A stretch of DNA of 64,000 nucleotides from assembly GCF_019249725.2 (NCBI RefSeq), contig NZ_CP137559.1, positions 3,681,001 to 3,745,000 of the forward strand. Direction: 5' to 3'. The position numbers and the translations under genes were made by a program. The notes beneath the pieces are model-generated. The model was not told where the DNA came from. It saw only the letters and a program-made list of their open reading frames with translations, and made no database searches. The stretch is from Segatella hominis (GTDB taxonomy: Bacteria; Bacteroidota; Bacteroidia; Bacteroidales; Bacteroidaceae). This document shows positions 60,788-64,000 of the stretch, piece by piece; position 1 is the first letter of the stretch, and each line of letters begins with the position of its first letter.

Positions 60788-63700
60788 AAAACCATCGAAA
60801 TCAAAATATTCGTCTTCTAAGTCAAATTTGTCATCTTTGTCTTTCTTCTCCTCTTTGGATTTCTGGTTCTTATTTTCTTGCTTCTGAGTGTTTTCTGTGT
60901 CATCATCGAAATAGAAGACATCTTCATTCTCCTCAAGAGGTTCTTTCTTTTGGATTTCCTGCTTTGGAGTTTCCTTCTTTGGAGTCTCCAGTTTTGGCTC
61001 TTCTACTTTAGGATCAACTACGATCATTTCATCCTCATTTCTTTCAACTTCAGTTCCTTTTTCAGAATTATTTTCCTTTGAAGTCTCTGTGTTGATGTCC
61101 TCTTTGATTTCAATGCCGTTATTATTTCCGGTTTGAGTATTCTCCTCTTTGATTTCTATAGACTCATTGCTGATGCTTGGTGCAACATCTTCCTTGATTT
61201 CTAATGAGTTGTCTATATCATTCTTGTCGTCAAGTATCTCTTCATCACCAGCTTCTGTCTGTTCTACTTTCTTTTTCTCTGTCACGATTTCTGTAGGCTC
61301 CGTTAAGAGATGTGCGGCATTCTGTTTCAACTTGAGTGAAGCGAAGTGTTTCTGATAGAACTTCTCGTATTCATTATATGTGAACTGTGTGCCTAAGAGT
61401 TCGAGATTTTGTTCGCTGATGAGGATAGCTCGAGCCTTGTTGAGATGGCGGATGATAGCAGTCTGCTCCGACAACGCATGTGCATATTGCCATGCTTCAT
61501 CGTAACTTCTGAATCCTGACATAATCATTCTGTGCAGCCCATCTTGCTCCTCGATATTCATGTCGAAATTGCGCACAAGGTAATGGGTAAAGTTGTATTT
61601 AGCCATTTCAAAGAGCAATTGGTTCTCATTCACAGAGTCTGGCTGGTAAACAAGCATGAATACAAAGTTGGCATTGCGTTCATTCGTGAATACTTTCTGT
61701 TGGGTGGAATCCTGGTTATTGAGTACAACACTTCTTCTGTCCCATACATCTTCCAAGTCAAACTTTCCACCATGCAGTCGTTTTCCCGCATTGACTCCAT
61801 TGACTATCATACCCGCTATTTCGCTGATACGGCTATTCGGATATTTCTCTACCACTTCCTGCATATCCTTGATGCAGGCATTGGCGTCACCATCGTTGAG
61901 CTTGCTTAATCCACCGATAAACAAGAATTTATCCCTGTTTTCTCCCAGTGGGAAACGCTCGGCAGATATGCGTGCATTGGCCTTAGCCTCTTGGTATCTG
62001 TTTGCCTTGAATGCCTCGTAGGTTGCCGCATAAAGAGAGTCTTCTATATGAACACCAAACTGGGCATTTTCTTTGTAGTATGGATCTGTAAGCAATGTTG
62101 TCCATTGGCTTTCAGGATATTTCTTCTTCAGTTTCTGTACATAACGTTCTGCCTCTACCGGCTTTTCCTTTCGGGAATATAACAGATAGAGGTGGTAATA
62201 TACATCGTCCATGTGCTCAAAGTCATCAGCATAGTTGTCTTCCAATCTTCTGAGTGCTTTTTCGCTCAGGGAAAGATTGTCCAACTTATCCTTGAAGATA
62301 ACGCCGGAATTCAACAGACCATCTTCCAACAGCTTGTTGCTGGCTTCTATTTGTTCTTCTGTAAAAGGAATCTGAGCCAGATAATATTCTCGCTTATGTG
62401 GATCGTTTTGTGCACTGTCTGTAATCTGTTTCAGAGAATCTTCCTTGATGGCTACATTGGCAAGAGAATCTCTTACTTCGTCTGTCATCTCTTCAGCACC
62501 TTGTGGCGCACTGACCACCGTCTTGTTGATGCGTTGCCAGTTATCTACATTTTCTCGTTTTCCCCATAGTCGTTGGAATTGGGTCTTACCCTGACTTACG
62601 GCTATAGGGTTGTAGAAATACCAGAGTCCTTTCTGTCCGATATTTCCTGTTGATGTATTGTTGTTCTTATTCGAATTGTGGTTTCTGTAGGCATTTCCAC
62701 CGTTTTTTGCTTGTTGACGGTTGCTTTCTTCTTCTGCCAGTTTATTCTTTTCTTCTTTTTCTTTCTTCTTGAGGGCATCTATTACGCGGTCGATGGCTGC
62801 ATTTCTTTCTTTTTCGCTCATCTTGGCAAGAGCCTGGAGAGAGTCCTGCAGGTGGACAGCTTCTGTATGAGGAACTAATTCATCAAGTATTTTAGAACGT
62901 TCTGCAAGAATCTTATAGTCTTTACGGTCTTTGTCAAGCAAGCCGATGGCTTCTCCGTAACAGCGTTGGGCATCACTGTATTTTTCCATACCCCAGTACA
63001 AGTCGCCTAAATGAAGCAAGAGCACACCTTTCTCAATACCACTGCGTGTCGCCTTGGCATTTCCCTTTTCGTATGCAGAGATGGCTTGGACGGTATCTTT
63101 CTCGTTGAGATAGATGTTACCTATTGCGTAGTATATCTGGTCCAGGTATTCCTTGTTGTTGTCTGATGCAGCCATACGTTTCAGACGGCTGATCATCTGT
63201 TTGGCATTTCCTCTGGCCATCACCTCTGTCATGGAGATTCGGGCGTTGAATTCCAGTTCGTATGGAGGATTGAGACGTGTGACATGCTTGAAGGCTTTGT
63301 AGGCCTCCTGTTTTTTGCCAGTGGCAGCAAGCAACTGTCCTAAGAGAAACCATTCGCGCGCCTTTTGCTTCCGTCGCATCTCATGCTTGATTACTTTGCG
63401 GAGATAGGGGATAGCCTGTTCGAAGTCTCCTGTATGGATATAGTAATCAGCGTATGTATAGTCCCATTCTTTCTGGGCACGCCAGTGGATGCTGTCTCTT
63501 TGCATTTTACGGATTACGTCCTCTGCATCATATTGCCATCCTTGTTCGATATAACATTTAGCCAGCCAGGCCCTTGCTCTGCCGTAGATGGCTGGTTGGG
63601 TGGAGTAGAGGCGGCTCATATAGGAGAAAGTGGTTGCAGCACTTTCGAAATCGCCTTTGAAAAATTGGGAACGTCCCATCAGCAACCATGCTTTCCATAA

Positions 63701-64000
63701 GAACGGATTGTATTCCTTACGGCTCAACCATTCAATATCTTTTTCTGTTTTGCGACGGTTTTTGTTCCATTCCGGACGTTTCTTGATACTGTGTTGATGA
63801 ATCGCTTTCTCACACTTGGTGATGGCTTTCTCATAATTGCCTTTTCCCAGTTCGCGGCTGTTTTTATTGCTTACGGTATAGAGAGGAATCATCTCCGTGA
63901 AGTTGTCCTTATTGCCGTTCTCTTTTTCCAATGAACCGTCAATATAGGCTAACGTACCATTATAATAGGTGTTATAACGGGCGTTGAAGGAATGCCACCA
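60785..64000 (-). CDS. porW: Large TPR protein, PorW/SprE-like (N terminus outside window)
   Basis: The frame is open from 64000 down to the stop at 60785 (1071 codons seen) with no proper start, because the first in-window codons read WWHSFNARYNTYYNGTLAYI, a segment that in PorW/SprE proteins follows the lipoprotein signal. Tetratricopeptide repeats fill the N-terminal half (WKAWLLMGRSQFFKGDFESA; YADYYIHTGDFEQAIPYLRK), a charged coiled-coil linker lies near 390-430, and the last 180 residues are Glu/Lys-rich low complexity. PorW/SprE is a type IX secretion accessory lipoprotein. Nearness to porX agrees, but the family name rests on domain layout and recall. Confidence 0.75.
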   Translation of the reverse strand, partial: WWHSFNARYNTYYNGTLAYIDGSLEKENGNKDNFTEMIPLYTVSNKNSRELGKGNYEKAITKCEKAIHQHSIKKRPEWNKNRRKTEKDIEWLSRKEYNPFLWKAWLLMGRSQFFKGDFESAATTFSYMSRLYSTQPAIYGRARAWLAKCYIEQGWQYDAEDVIRKMQRDSIHWRAQKEWDYTYADYYIHTGDFEQAIPYLRKVIKHEMRRKQKAREWFLLGQLLAATGKKQEAYKAFKHVTRLNPPYELEFNARISMTEVMARGNAKQMISRLKRMAASDNNKEYLDQIYYAIGNIYLNEKDTVQAISAYEKGNAKATRSGIEKGVLLLHLGDLYWGMEKYSDAQRCYGEAIGLLDKDRKDYKILAERSKILDELVPHTEAVHLQDSLQALAKMSEKERNAAIDRVIDALKKKEKEEKNKLAEEESNRQQAKNGGNAYRNHNSNKNNNTSTGNIGQKGLWYFYNPIAVSQGKTQFQRLWGKRENVDNWQRINKTVVSAPQGAEEMTDEVRDSLANVAIKEDSLKQITDSAQNDPHKREYYLAQIPFTEEQIEASNKLLEDGLLNSGVIFKDKLDNLSLSEKALRRLEDNYADDFEHMDDVYYHLYLLYSRKEKPVEAERYVQKLKKKYPESQWTTLLTDPYYKENAQFGVHIEDSLYAATYEAFKANRYQEAKANARISAERFPLGENRDKFLFIGGLSKLNDGDANACIKDMQEVVEKYPNSRISEIAGMIVNGVNAGKRLHGGKFDLEDVWDRRSVVLNNQDSTQQKVFTNERNANFVFMLVYQPDSVNENQLLFEMAKYNFTHYLVRNFDMNIEEQDGLHRMIMSGFRSYDEAWQYAHALSEQTAIIRHLNKARAILISEQNLELLGTQFTYNEYEKFYQKHFASLKLKQNAAHLLTEPTEIVTEKKKVEQTEAGDEEILDDKNDIDNSLEIKEDVAPSISNESIEIKEENTQTGNNNGIEIKEDINTETSKENNSEKGTEVERNEDEMIVVDPKVEEPKLETPKKETPKQEIQKKEPLEENEDVFYFDDDTENTQKQENKNQKSKEEKKDKDDKFDLEDEYFDFDGF

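Noticed and set aside
60733..61011. 92-codon plus-strand ORF after lysO
   Set aside because: Starts within a terminator hairpin and runs antisense to the TPR gene.

Overview
The window reads as a chromosomal segment of a gut Bacteroidales bacterium, most likely Prevotella/Segatella (close to P. copri). The basis is protein similarity by eye, many Bacteroidetes-type promoters (-7 TAnnTTTG with a -33 TTTG about 19-21 nt upstream), few Shine-Dalgarno sites, lineage-restricted families (DUF4954, GldH, PorX, PorW-like, GH97, type V fimbrillins) and moderate GC. I could run no searches, so the genus is an inference.

Left part (1-38.6 kb) is mostly housekeeping. On the minus strand come a class I fumarase (cut by the window edge), a DUF4954 beta-helix protein and HflX. 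Then follow a GH97 glycosidase, ClpB, a stand-alone IMP cyclohydrolase domain of PurH, the cell-shape cluster mreB / mreC-mreD-mrdA-rodA, GldH, a PSP1-domain protein with a repetitive Arg/Gln tail, HolB, MetF, a sugar porter, lipoproteins, a secreted DNA/RNA endonuclease and tRNA-Lys(TTT). After these are an AI-2E-family permease with thymidine kinase, RsmI with a coiled-coil lipoprotein, TadA, YraN-BirA-PyrH, phosphatidylserine synthase/decarboxylase, DnaE and thioredoxin.

The accessory part (38.7-55.8 kb) is a duplicated type V (FimA/Mfa1-like) pilus locus. A seven-helix membrane-anchored AraC-family regulator leads it; its reading frame is broken at a run of eight G, so it looks phase-variable and is OFF in this sequence. 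Cassette A (small membrane protein, OmpA-family protein, Mfa2-like anchor, three fimbrillins, two carrying GLUG repeats) and cassette B (same first three genes, then four different fimbrillins) share a nearly identical direct repeat of about 2.9 kb. The repeat starts inside the regulator's 3' end and stops inside the first fimbrillin, exactly after a Thr-Arg site that all seven fimbrillins carry. Between the cassettes sits an AAA-ATPase/PD-(D/E)XK-type protein. The distal part of cassette A is markedly GC-richer than cassette B.

After the pilus locus is a small accessory island (55.8-57.5 kb): a 51-residue protein translationally coupled to a GNAT acetyltransferase, flanked by 125-bp direct repeats that carry a terminator-like hairpin and the 3' end of an Rpn-like gene, with a tandem 66-bp repeat in the leader. 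The right end returns to core genes: TsaE, the type IX secretion regulator PorX, a two-gene LysO exporter and a long TPR protein resembling PorW/SprE (cut by the edge).

Outside genes, the most unusual signal is a set of degenerate intergenic arrays that differ in sequence but share a 23-bp period (10.0 kb, 57.4 kb, and a weaker one at 17.4 kb), the first two with palindromic cores. No insertion sequence, rRNA, CRISPR array or prophage was seen.
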